From Onchocerca lupi (taxonomy: Eukaryota > Nematoda > Chromadorea > Rhabditida > Onchocercidae), in contig JAOVVO010000055.1 of the NCBI GenBank assembly GCA_028564675.1, positions 1-64,000 of the forward strand: a stretch of 64,000 bases of DNA, in the 5' to 3' direction. How positions within the stretch are numbered: the stretch's first letter is position 1; each line of letters opens with the position of its first letter. Under the pieces are notes generated by a model. The model searched no databases. It had not been told where the DNA came from and saw only the letters and a list, made by a program, of their open reading frames with translations. Both the position numbers and the translations under genes were made by a program. Below, piece by piece: positions 1 to 12,000 of the stretch.

Positions 1-2530
1 TTTTTTTTTTTTCTTTATCAATTTATTTAAAAAAAAAAAAAAAAAAACGAAGAAAGAAACGAGAGAAAAATTAAAAATATATTTAATAAAATTTCGTTTC
101 GTTTTTTCGCCATATTTATCAATTATTATTCTGTTTTGACAATGATTGCCTAAATGATAATATTAATAATAGTAATTAATAATGATAATAGTAATAATAA
201 TAATAAATAAATAAATAAATAGTAGTGATAACGATAGTGATAATAAAGTAGTAATAATAATGATCGTAATAATAGTAACAATATTAATAATAGCAATTAT
301 GATCATAATAATGATAATGATACAGGATAAATATAATAATATATTTATAAAATAACATATAATTTAATGAATTTGCAATATTTCATTAATATTGCTCAAT
401 CATCGATTTAATCAATAATAAAATTTAAAAATCAAAGTTATTATAAAGATAGCTTGTAATTTCTTAATAATTCACTCAACTAACATATAATATCTGTTAT
501 CTTGATTGAGTAACTCAGAAAATTTTCAATTTTTCTTTTTAATTGTGATTTTTTTTTATGCCACTAATAATTGAAATGGTTTGAAATGTATATTTTAGGT
601 TACCAGGTCATCTAATTTCTGTATTTCCCTTACAATGCTTTTCTGTATTATAGGGAGACTAAAAAAAAATAAAAAATAAAAAACATTTGGGATTAAAAAG
701 AAAACGAAAAATTAATTGCAAATAATAATTAATAATAGATATTCGTCAAAAAATAATAATAAGATATATTTAATTCTAGTACCATATTCCACGATACTGT
801 TACACTGTACTCTTATCAAACAATTATTATATTTCAATTATAATATCAATAAACTACGCTACCGTATTCCATGATACTGTACTCTTATCTAACAGTTAGT
901 ATTAGATATTATATTTCGTATTTAGCATTTAGCAAATTTCAATAATAATAAAATATCATTAACTATGCTACCGTATCGCATGGTACTGTAACACTGTAAT
1001 TTTTTCTAGCAATTAATTTATTACAATAATAATAGTTATCATTAAATTGTATTATCATATTCTATGGTAATTTAATTGTAAACTTATTTTCCTATAGTAA
1101 ATTAATACTTTTGGCAATTAAGATAAAACTTTAATATGCCAAGAAAAAGCGGGATATTTTCTACTATTTTATTTGATCATATTCCGGAAATTTTGTTCCT
1201 TTTTCAAATGCAAAATTTGTGTAATTGTTTTCGTTGGAAAAATCATGCTTATCATGAAGCAACTTATCAATTAATTAATATTTCTGAAATTTAAACTTTA
1301 AAAAATTTATTAATGGTGAATAAATTCTTTTAAGAGGAATAATTGTAACATGTTATTTAATTAATTAATTTTAAAATAAATGATGAAAATTCTTTCCCTT
1401 AGAATTATACAATTATACAATCAAATCATTTTTCATTCATTTTGCTCTAGAAAATATATAAATTTAAAATTATTTTCATTTTTGTCCCTCATTTTTTTTT
1501 TTTTTTTTTTTTTTTTGCTAAATTCAACAGTTCATTTGATTAATAATTGAAAATTTTATTTCCAATAATGATTTCATAAAAATTGAACAAATATTCAAAT
1601 TCTTTTTGTTAGCCATTGATGAAAATAAGTTTTTTCTTTTTTTTCAAATAAAATGTATTTTTGGATGTAATTCTTTTAAAGTTACACTTTATACAGTCTA
1701 ATTCAATTTCCCATCTCTTCATTTATATTTTTTTAATTAGTAATTTCATAATTTAAAATAGAAATTTCAAAAAATAATGCTGTCATTTGTGCAAACATCT
1801 GCTCTTCTACTCGTTGTAATACATTTATTTTACGCAAATTGGATGGATTATTCTAGCAACTGTTCTTGACAAAAATGAAAAAAAAAAAAAAATGAACTAT
1901 TTGAGTGTAAAAATAAATTAATTAATCATACAACTGAATTTCACGATATTTCAAATTTTTCTCGTTCTTCTAATCTGCTAAAATCAATGAAATGAAATCA
2001 CTTCTAGAAATATAAAAAATTCAAATTTACTTTCCGCAAAACGTTTTCCATTGTTCTACAATAAATAATATCAGATGGGAAATTTTAATTTCATAAAGTT
2101 TTTTCCACGATATAATTGTAGAAAAAATGATTAATGAAAATCAAAAAAATATTTAAAAGAAAAAAAAATTTTTTTAAATATTCGGAATAAATTTTAATCT
2201 TTTCCATTTTGTTCCATTAAATTTTTTGAATCTTTACGATTCCATTAATAATTATTTAATTATTTTTGTTAAAAATAATTATCCCGTTAATTTTTGCTTC
2301 TACTAATTTTATTTCAAGATATTTATTTTATCTCCTTTTTTTTTTTTTTTTTTTGATAAATCGATAATCAATCCAATAACTTCCCAACGATTTTTGCATT
2401 ATCAAATCTGCCAACTAATACATAGCATTTAATCAATTTTCAAGTTTTAAAACTTTCTTTTAAATCTTTGGATAAAATACAATTTATTCTTAAATTTTGA
2501 TAATTGATAACCGAAAAATTATATTTTCAG
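1..2530. other. AT-rich non-coding stretch, probably intron of the zinc-finger gene
   Basis: No exon-like segment is visible before the acceptor TTTTCAG at 2530. The first 330 bases are low-complexity AAT/GATAAT repeats and poly-A/T. Because the exon at 2531 starts in the middle of a zinc finger, this stretch is most simply an intron longer than 2.5 kb; that is inference. It also holds a degenerate tandem repeat listed separately. Confidence 0.5.
779..1075. repeat. Degenerate tandem repeat, 3-4 units
   Basis: The segment ACCATATTCCACGATACTG recurs as CTACCGTATTCCATGATACTG, CTACCGTATCGCATGGTACTG and a weaker TATCATATTCTATGG, each followed by a variant of TACACTGTACTCTTATC and an AT-rich spacer. 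Spacing is irregular, roughly 75-110 bases. This is seen directly; no function is implied. Confidence 0.6.
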
Positions 2531-5500
2531 GAAATTTGACGAAACATATTCTGAAACATCATAAACAAGAGCAAAATGCTTATATTGGTAAAGATGATAT
2601 CATTATCAAAAAGGTTAGTAAAATAAAATAGAGATTTATTTGATAAACTTTCAAGTATTCTAAAAAATTCAATCCTTTTGATTTTATTACTCAAAAATTG
2701 CGAAAATTTTTGAATATTTTGAATTTTTTGCTAAATTTCTTTGAAATTGCGCTTTTGTTTTAAACTTTTGAAAACTTTTTTTTTTCCTAATTAAAAAGTA
2801 GAAATCGGACATGTCATTTTTGCATAAATTAATTTTACAGGGGAAAAAATCGGTGAAAGATCCGGCAGCAGTTGATTTTCTTGAAAAATCAATGATAGTA
2901 TTAACTTCTGGTACCTCAGAAAATCCGCTTAATTTACCCGCGCAGAAAGATGTAATTTTATTTCGGCTTGTCAAATTTATTTTTTCTTTTAATTACAAAT
3001 TGATAATTGTATTTTAAATTTTGCATAAAAATAAATTCTTCGTAATGTTTTAGTTAATTTCATATTTTATAAAAATTTTTGTAAAATTTGAGGAAGCAAT
3101 GGATGACGAGAATGAAAAAGGTCGTTCAATATTCATGTCTCTTGGCCTAGATACGGGCAGTATGGATCTCAGGTCAACCTCACCTGAAGAAGAATCCATT
3201 TTTGCTACTCATGGTGAGTAATTTAATCAAAATTTTACAGCATATTTATTATTAAAATTATCACAAATTATAATTTTAACAAATTTCATGAGCATTTTTT
3301 TTTTTTTTTTATTTCTTTATAAAATCTATTACTTTTATATTTGATCAAAAATTTTTTAAAATTTATACTATTACAAAATTTTCGCTGTATTTTAATTTTA
3401 ATAATATTAACTATCATTACTTTTCCTCATCAATTATTTCAATTTTAGTTTTGTATTTTGTAATTCAAAAAAAAAAGAAAGAAAAAATCAACATACAATT
3501 AATTTTAATTGAAAATCACGATATTTTATTCTCTAAAAATTACAAAGAATATTTTATTTATTTCTAATCGTTGAAATAATTTAATATATAATATACAGCA
3601 AGAGTAATATTATTATTGCGCCTGTGCTAATAAATTTAATTTTGATTAATCAATCACTATTACTATTTTTAGTAATATGATAATATCATTTCACATTACA
3701 TACACTCATGCAAATATTTACATACACCCGCGGATCATTTACGTACACCTACGCAATGTATATGCGTATTCACGCCCACATATACGTACAACCACGCATT
3801 CTCCCGTACATATATGCATCCACGCATACCACGCATATGCATTCACATACCCAATGCACATATATCGATAAATGATACGGTATCGGATCATTTACTTACA
3901 CCCACGCAATATATATGCGTATTCACGCCCACATATACGTACAACCACGCATTTCCCTGTACATATATGCATCCACGCATACCACGCATATGCATTAACA
4001 CACCCACGCACATATATTGATAAATGATATGGTAAATCATTATGCTATGAGGATGAATGAATTGAATGAATTTACCAAATTACGAATTCGTTTAAAAACT
4101 TTTGTACGAAAGCTAAATGTGTAATGAATTGATTTGAATAGTTGAAAGCTTTGAAATTTTAAACGAAATAATCGAACAACCATTTTATTGTAATAAGTGT
4201 GTTGCCAATCGGTCGATTTATCGTTTCCTTGCAATTTCAGCCTGTTGTAATTTTGTTCTAACTTTCAAATAATGGAATATATACATTACAATATATTGAA
4301 ATACAATATAGACTAAAAATTCTAAGGGATTTATTTATTAAAATTATCAATTTGAATGGAAAAAAAAAACAATGATAATTTTGATATCAGTAAAGCATTC
4401 ATATAAAATTCAACTGATTAATTACCATTATTAAGTGGAAATAAGCGATGATCAAATAAATTGAAATGATTCATATAATAAACTATTTTTTTTTTTTTTT
4501 TTTTAATGATTAAATATATGAAAAAATTTCAAAAAATGATTAAATTATTTCCAATTATTTTTTTTAATATCAAAAATAAGAAAAAAAAAAAGAAATGAAA
4601 GTTTATACAATTCAATTCGATTTGATTAAAAAAAAGTTAAAAATTAAAAATGTTAAAAATCAAAATAAGGTTTATACGACCCATTGATTATCATAGAGAA
4701 AATTTCGTCTTAGAAATAAAAAATTGATAATAAAATGATAATATTTCAGAATTATCTGAAGATCAAAAAAGAAAAGGATGAATAAATTAACAAAAATAAT
4801 TAGTTTCGTTTTCTATCATCTTTTATTTATTTTTTGCTCTTTTTTAAAGAAAATGAAATAAAGTGAAGAAATTTTTTTTTGCAACTTTTTTTTTTTTTTT
4901 TTTTTTTGGATTTTTTGGATTATATTTACAACAATGAAAAATCTCAATTTTATTCATATTATCAATATGGAAAGTTCTATAAGATTTTAATCAATAAAAA
5001 AGTAAATTTATAATATAAGTTTATGCCAAAATAAATTATTTCATTAAATTTATAGAATAAGAAAACGAGATATTGTATGATTGAAAATATTGATTTGATT
5101 TCTCAATATAATCACTTATCATTTAACAATTTTTATATCATAATTCCAGTAAATATTCCTCCTGTAATACTAAAGTTAGGATATTATCAATTTCTTTCTC
5201 TCATTCCTTTTCTAATTACAGTCTTTGACGAAAAAAATTGAGCAAATGATGAGGATATTATCTTTTTTTTTCCTTCCTCTTTCTTATCATTCCTTATCAT
5301 TCACAAATATTTCATCATCAAACAAAAAGGAAAAATTTTGATCAGTATTATTAATTAAATGCAATGAGGAAAAAGCTGATAAAAATTAGAATGATGATGA
5401 AAATTCAAAACATACAGTATACATGAAAGTTTTACCTTGAAATGATGATGGAAATTCAAAAGCTTACAGTATGCCCGTTAATTATAACTTAAAATGATCA

Positions 5501-7683
5501 TGAAAATCCAAGAAATTACAGTATATTCTTGAAAGCATATCATTCTTTTTAGATTTATTTAGTTATTAAAATTTTACATAAACAAATATTGCAAAATTTA
5601 TTCTTTTCTACAATGTCAATAAATTGTCAAAGACGAAACTAAAAAGATTATTCACACGCATGAAAAAGCCATCAAAATGATTGGATACGGTAGAAGTGAA
5701 AAAATTAATGAATGATTTAATTACTCATTGAATTTTTGAGTTTTTATGAATTTGCTTTTTTAAATAGCCGTTTTAAAGTAACAAAATTGAAAATGTTATT
5801 TATGAAATTGAAGTAATTATGAAGAGAACGGAAATATCAATAAATTTAAATTGATATCAATAAAGTTCAAATAAAGTTAATAGATAAACATAAAGGATTC
5901 AATAATTTAATGCATTAAAAAGTATGAATATAGGACTAATTTTAAATTTAATTAAGCCAAAATCCAGTGAAGGTTTAGGCCAACTAGACCAGAATTGATA
6001 ATTTTCTGAAAAAAAAAATGAAAAAGAATTAAATTTTATTACAATTATTATTTTTTTGATATTTGTAATGTCAAAAGAATTGTTGGAAAATTAAGAAATT
6101 AAAAATTCTTTCTTTTTAAAATATTCCTTACAAAAGAAAAAAAATAAATAAATTTTACAATAATTTTTATTTTCAACATTTCAAATACCAAAAAAAAAAA
6201 AATAATGGTTAAAGCATTATTTATAAAAAAAAAAAAAAAAGCAGAAAAAAGAGAAAAAAAATCGAAATTGTGCTATAATTTTCATTTTTTTTTTCTAATA
6301 TTTAAAAATGCCAAAAAAAAGTAACTAAAAAATTTCAAAAAAAAATTGAACGAAACTTCTTCTTTTTTTTTTTTTTGGAATATTCTTTACTAAAAAAAAA
6401 AAAAAAAAACTAAATGGAAAGAAAAAAGAAAAAATTAAATTTCATTTAATTTCAAATTATGCTTTGTTTTGAGTTAACTTCTCACTGATCAATCGATGAA
6501 TGATTTTTGTTGTTAGGCGAGAAGCAACCATCTGGTGCTGTTGATCCGATGATCGATGATCAGGTTGGAATGGCTGGCGGTGGTTGTGCTGAACTTGATT
6601 GCGAAGAAGGCACGTCATCACCGTTAAATAATATCAGTACCAACGAGCATCTTACCTCATTGATCGCTCATATGTCTAATAATACACGTACGCAATGTCC
6701 GGAATGCGGAAAACATTTCCGGAAAGGTTTGTTCATTCATCAATCCGTTTTGTTTGATCGATCATTGATAAAATGAAATTATTCCGGAAAAAGTAGAATT
6801 TCGAAATATCAAACTTTTGTTTTATCTTCTTTTTTCTAACATTAATTAAATAATTCGTTAAATTTGAATGTCTACGTGAATGTAATTCCCGAGGATTACA
6901 TTCAGAACATCTTGGACTATGAGTTTCCGGAATGACCATTCCGGAAAACTTTTATGAAATAGGTAAACATAAATAGTTATTTGGATGACTATATGAGGGC
7001 TTTCAGGATGATTTACAAAATTATATTCCGAACCATCATCTAAAAGCTATTCCGGAAGATTGTAAAAGAGATTTCGCATGTACATATAAGAAAACATTGT
7101 GGTAGATTACATAAAAACATTCCGGATGATTGTATGCAGGTTTTCCGGAATTAAAAGCAGAAAATTCTAGCAATCGTAAAATAAACTGGAAATTTTCATG
7201 AAAATTTTATAATGCTAACAAAAAAGCAGAAAACAAGATTGCTATTAATTAATTATCAATCAATTTTAATTATCAATATATCGAGTGGAAATATTTTTTA
7301 ATTAAAAATATTGAGCATAAGAAATCTTTTATCATTTATTAGATTTGCACCAATTTTAAATTTGTCTACAAATAATAGCAAATTTAAGACTAAATTTTTT
7401 TTTTTTTTTTAGATTAATTGATTTTGAAAATGAAAAAATTTTATTTTCTACATCCCAAGAAAAGATACCGGTAATGAGAATGGCTATAAGAAAAAATGAA
7501 AGAAATTGAAATTTTTACTTGTAAAAATTGAAATTTTAATTTTAATTTTGAAATCGTAATTTAATTTAAAAATGATATTTATTATGATAGATTTAATTGT
7601 AACATTATTTATAATAGTGAGAACATAAATTTATTTGACGAAAAATAAAATATTCATTTAAAAAATTATTGAAAAATGAAGTC

Positions 7684-7717
<34 letters not shown>

Positions 7718-8443
7718 ACTTTTAGATCAATAAAAATGAAGCAAATTTTATGCAACAATATGAATGAATGAAGATGAAACAATATTTTATAATAGAAAGA
7801 ATTGATAATTTCAATATGAATTGATAATTAATTTTCAATTCTTTTAAAGGTTCATCATTACAAGTGCATATGACACTAAATCATGGCTTTCCACCACCTG
7901 GTAGTTCCATTTCATCTGATGATCAGGCTGAAAAATGCTCCGATTGTGGTACTTCAGCTGAACCAGGCAATTCACAAAATGAAAATTCATCATCAGCACC
8001 GGTTCATCAGGAAATTAAAGAAATCAAATCAATGATCGGTGAATTACGATCAGCGCAAAGTACAGCACGTGTTGAACAGGTAATTTCTTTCTTTTCTTTT
8101 TTTTTTTCTTTATTAAATGATCAAATTATTTCTTAATTTTCCTACATAACAATAAATAAATTTTTTGCTTATGAAATTTTGATTTTTACAAAAAAAAAAA
8201 AAGAAATGAAAAAAATTCCTTTTTTTTTTTTTCTTTTTTTTTCAAGAAAAATAATTTCAGTTATTAACTGGTTTGGATACACGTGTTGGACGATTAGAGA
8301 AGCAATTGGAAATGGCATTAAATAGTATTTATACATTGGTTCAATTACAAACCGGAATTAATTCATCCGTTACGAGGTTCAGGGAGGAAGCTTGTGAGCA
8401 ACTGAAAACCGTTAAAGCAATGCTCAGTGAATCTTCCGTTTGA
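2531..8443 (+). CDS. C2H2 zinc-finger protein with C-terminal coiled coil (5' end outside window)
   Basis: Six phase-consistent exons: 2531-2613, 2841-2951, 3093-3213, 6517-6726, 7850-8079 and 8261-8443 (TGA), about 312 residues in the window. The first exon encodes the second half of a zinc finger (GNLTKHILKHH), so the gene begins to the left. A second finger, CPECGKHFRKGSSLQVHMTLNH (CX2C...HX4H), is split by an intron after FRKG. Between the fingers is an acidic, Ser/Thr-rich linker (DLRSTSPEEES). The C-terminus, from about EIKEIKSMIGELRS to the stop, is predicted coiled coil with heptads of L/V/I. It is likely a nuclear DNA-binding factor. The GNLTKH signature resembles the paired fingers of Schnurri/SMA-9 proteins, but the paired finger lies outside the window, so no symbol is given. 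An AATAAA at 8479-8484 is close to the stop. Confidence 0.8.
3731..4040. repeat. 153-bp minisatellite, two units
   Basis: A unit beginning TTTACGTACACC at 3738 recurs at 3891 as TTTACTTACACC, with long identical blocks such as TGCGTATTCACGCCCACATA and TATATGCATCCACGCATACC. The units are rich in CACGCATA and TACGTACA, so they are locally richer in GC and in alternating purine-pyrimidine steps than the flanks. Confidence 0.85.
5390..5526. repeat. Tandem repeat, about 52 bp, three units
   Basis: AATGATGATGAAAATTCAAA...TACAGTAT occurs at about 5390, 5441 and 5493, the last as AATGATCATGAAAATCCAAG. Each unit ends in TTACAGTAT or ATACAGTAT. It lies inside the 3.3-kb intron. Confidence 0.7.
6714..7152. 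repeat. Cluster of TTCCGGA motifs
   Basis: TTCCGGA(A) appears near 6716, 6782, 6927, 6939, 7050, 7119 and 7143, with a related TTCAGGATGATT near 7003 and TTCCGAACC near 7026. Several are followed by (T/A)GATTGTA, suggesting decayed tandem units. The cluster starts in the exon coding the second zinc finger and continues through the following intron. Confidence 0.6.
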
Positions 8444-8997
8444 TATCAAATTTTAGGATACTTTGACTTTGAGAACGGAATAAAATTAGGAAAGAGGAAC
8501 AAAAAAAAAAAAAAAATAATTTGAAAAATCGAAAATTATTTTTAGGAACAATCTTTTTAGGAAGAAAAAAAAAAAATAGAAAATTTTTTTTTTTTCGTTG
8601 AAAAAACAACTTTTTGATTTCATTTACTAATTAAAATTAATTTCTAAAATGATATTATTTCTCTTTTGATTCGTTTTCTTTTTTCAATTAATTATTCCAA
8701 AGCAATTGCATGTAAGATGAAAAGAAAAAATTAGACTTTAAAAAACAAAAAATTCATAAAATATTATGTCAAAGTATCTTAATTTTTTAATAAAAAAAAA
8801 AAAAGGGCAAAATAAGATGATGATAAGAATATTATTATATGCCAAATAGTTTTTTTTTTTTTTTTTCTGATATTCTTTTTATTATATTATTTATTTTCAT
8901 TTTGATAACTTTTCTTTTCTTTCATTTAAAATGAAATGGTAATATTGTTATTTTATTTCTCTCAATTTATTATAATAATAATATTAATAATAATAAT

Positions 8998-9087
<90 letters not shown>

Positions 9088-12000
9088 CTTCCTCATCAAA
9101 TGGCTTGGGCGGTAAATGAATTAAAATGAAAAGTTAATTAAAATATTGAATTAAATGATAAATTTTGATCAAAAGTTCAGTTATCTCTGCTGAAAATTGG
9201 TGAAATTATGGTAAACACAGCAATAAACATTTTGGTTCTCTTAGTGTCGTGCATTTGCAAATATCAAATCCTATTACTGTGATTTCCTTGATATGAGAAA
9301 ACTGAATGAAGAAATAATTGCAGAACAAAATAATAAGCAACATGACTGAACAAGAAAATATATTGATATGATAAGTGACTAAGCCTCATTACATTATGAT
9401 TTTTATTCGGGTCCATGAAGAAATAATTATTTATCCGAAGTAACAGAAAAACATATTTAGCAAAATGGTTAGTAAAAGTAAATTAAGTGATCTTGATTGG
9501 CATAGGATTCGAGACATAAGTATTAAAAAACTATGGAAGCTGATCAGTGCATTTTTGATTATTCGTAAATATAAAAAAAATTTTATACAAGATTTAACTG
9601 TATGTGAATCCTTTTTTAAAAAATTCGGAATGCTAATTGATAAATCATCCTATTTTGAGTTTTCCAGAAATTTTTAAAAGTTTGAGTTATTTGTAACGAA
9701 TAAAAAAAACTAACGGTAGGAGGAAATAAAGTTAAATAATGAGGCCATATTTCATTTGTTATTCTTTTTTTTTTTTTTTTGACCAGCACGATCATTAGAA
9801 ATACCCATTTTCTTTACTGAACAGATGACTAAAATTCACAAACGATTGAGCACAGGAATACAAGATGACTTTTTGTAAGAGAAAGAATTGGTTTGTTGAA
9901 TTTTTTAGTCAAAATTAAAGTTAAACACAAATCTATTTTCACAAACAAAATCAACATACTGCAGAACGGATCGTTCAAGTGTAAATAAAAATCAGGATTG
10001 TCAGAAAGATCTTGTAATAGTAGTTTGAGAAGAGAAGAGGAAAATAGGATAATTAGAAAACTGGACACTATTTAACCATTTGAAGAGCTGAAAAGGTTGA
10101 AAAATTACGAAGAGTCAAGATTTTATGTGGATGGAAAATATTCAAGGAGAATACTGCTGTAAATAATATGCAAATATAAATAGTTACGATGTATTTCACA
10201 ATTTGTCTCATATCTTTTAAGACGAATTTCAATTAACACATGTTAGTCTGTTTATCAAATTATCTTTATGGAAATGATAATAATTTCTTAACAAATGCAA
10301 TTCATCTATCGAACGGATTACTTTATGATGCATGTGATAGACTTGTATTATCATATCAGAGAAAGTTAAAATGATTTTACGGCACTAAAATATTATATAA
10401 TTCCAAGAATCTGCAATAATGAGAAAATTGGAAAATTTTTAAAGAAGAGAATATACATCTAATTCTAATAACAAACTAAAAAGCACGAGAAATTTGAAAT
10501 TATAAAGTTTGCTTGAAAATTGTAAAAAGGCATAAAATTGGTTACGAATTGATGATTCTAGTAAGATCTTGCGATCATAGAATAAATTCGAAAAGAATAA
10601 TAAGTGGGAAGAATGAAAGTGAGTGAAAGAGATTAAATTTTGAATGTAAAACGTTTGTCAAAATAATCCGTTAAAATTAATTTAAAACTGGTTTTAAATT
10701 CATCTTTCCTTCTTCCTTGAATTTGCTTCCTCGATCTACTATGTATTTCAGTGTTTGTATGTTTGTGAACTTCATACTCCGTTCGCTAATCTACATATGC
10801 AAATTGCAGTGAGCAAGTGGATATTGGCTACATTTTATGCTCATAGAAGTTACAGGAAAACAATAGACAAATAAGAAAGTAACAAAATCGATAGATATTG
10901 ATTGGTGATTTTAGCAATTTTTTTTTATTTATTTATTTTACTTTTTTTTTTATTTATCAATTTTTTTTTTATTTATTTATGAAAAAAAGTTTTTTTTTAT
11001 TTCTTTATATAAAAAAAGATTAATTGAGGAAAAAATATCTAGCTGTACTGAATAATTTCTATGCACCGGTATGTTTGAAATAAAAAGACTAAATTCGGGG
11101 TGGTCTAGTCATGCACCGATTTGTCCGGAACAGGATGACTAAAAAAAAATTCTGAATCCCGTACTTTGATCTGCTAGAATAAGAATATATAAAGAATTTA
11201 ATTGTCATATTCTTTTAGTTATTAAATCAGACAGTCAGCTCAGTGCTAAAAAGTTCATATCTTACAGAATGAATACGTCATGATGATCATTAGCTTCGAG
11301 CAGAGAAACATTATCGAAGTCTTTCTCCCTTCACTTGACATAAATTCAGAATATTTAATGTCTTGCTGTTTTAAATCTGGAAATAACGCGTAATTTTCCA
11401 AGAAATTTTGCTTTCAAATTCCGTACACTTCGATCGAAAAAAAGATCATGTATCATTTTCTGATGCTGCTGTATTATTTATTATGCTATTGCAGCTTTTA
11501 GTTTTAAAAAAATTGAAATTTTTAAATAACGACTATGATATCGATAATGACGATAAGTTATCTTACACTTTGTGATACTATATTGCTCAAATTTAGTGAA
11601 AATGTTCTTCTTTCTTTGCAATTAATAACAAGTGGTTTCTTTAAAAATAATAGTTTTCACTCTGATTTATCTCTCTCTAGATTTAATTTTGAAAGTCTAT
11701 GATTATATTATGAGCAATTGTAAGGTTAATGGAGAATTAATTACAAACCAAATTGATGCTCAAGGAGACTTGTAGAATCGCTTGAATCAATGTGCAATAC
11801 ATCTTATCTCTTTGTTTCAACTTTTCCTAATAATAACTATGTAATGAATTTTATATCAGGATTTTCGAAATATTCCAGAATTTCAAATGAATTTCCTATC
11901 ACGTGTCGAATGATTTTAACAAAGAAAAAATTCGATTAAGTAAGTTTGATACTCAGATTCCTTCTCGTTTTTTTTTAATTTTTTCATGAAATCCTTTTGC

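Larger units (their letters stand above)
3214..6516. other. Long intron (3.3 kb) of the zinc-finger gene
   Basis: Donor GTGAGT at 3214 and acceptor GTTGTTAG at 6516 keep the reading frame (phase 1). The intron holds a 153-bp minisatellite, a 52-bp tandem repeat and many A/T homopolymers. Open frames inside it, such as those at 3677-4020, are products of the repeat and not genes. Confidence 0.7.

Noticed and set aside
3677..4020. Two overlapping frames rich in His, Tyr and Thr
   Set aside because: They are translations of the 153-bp minisatellite inside an intron.
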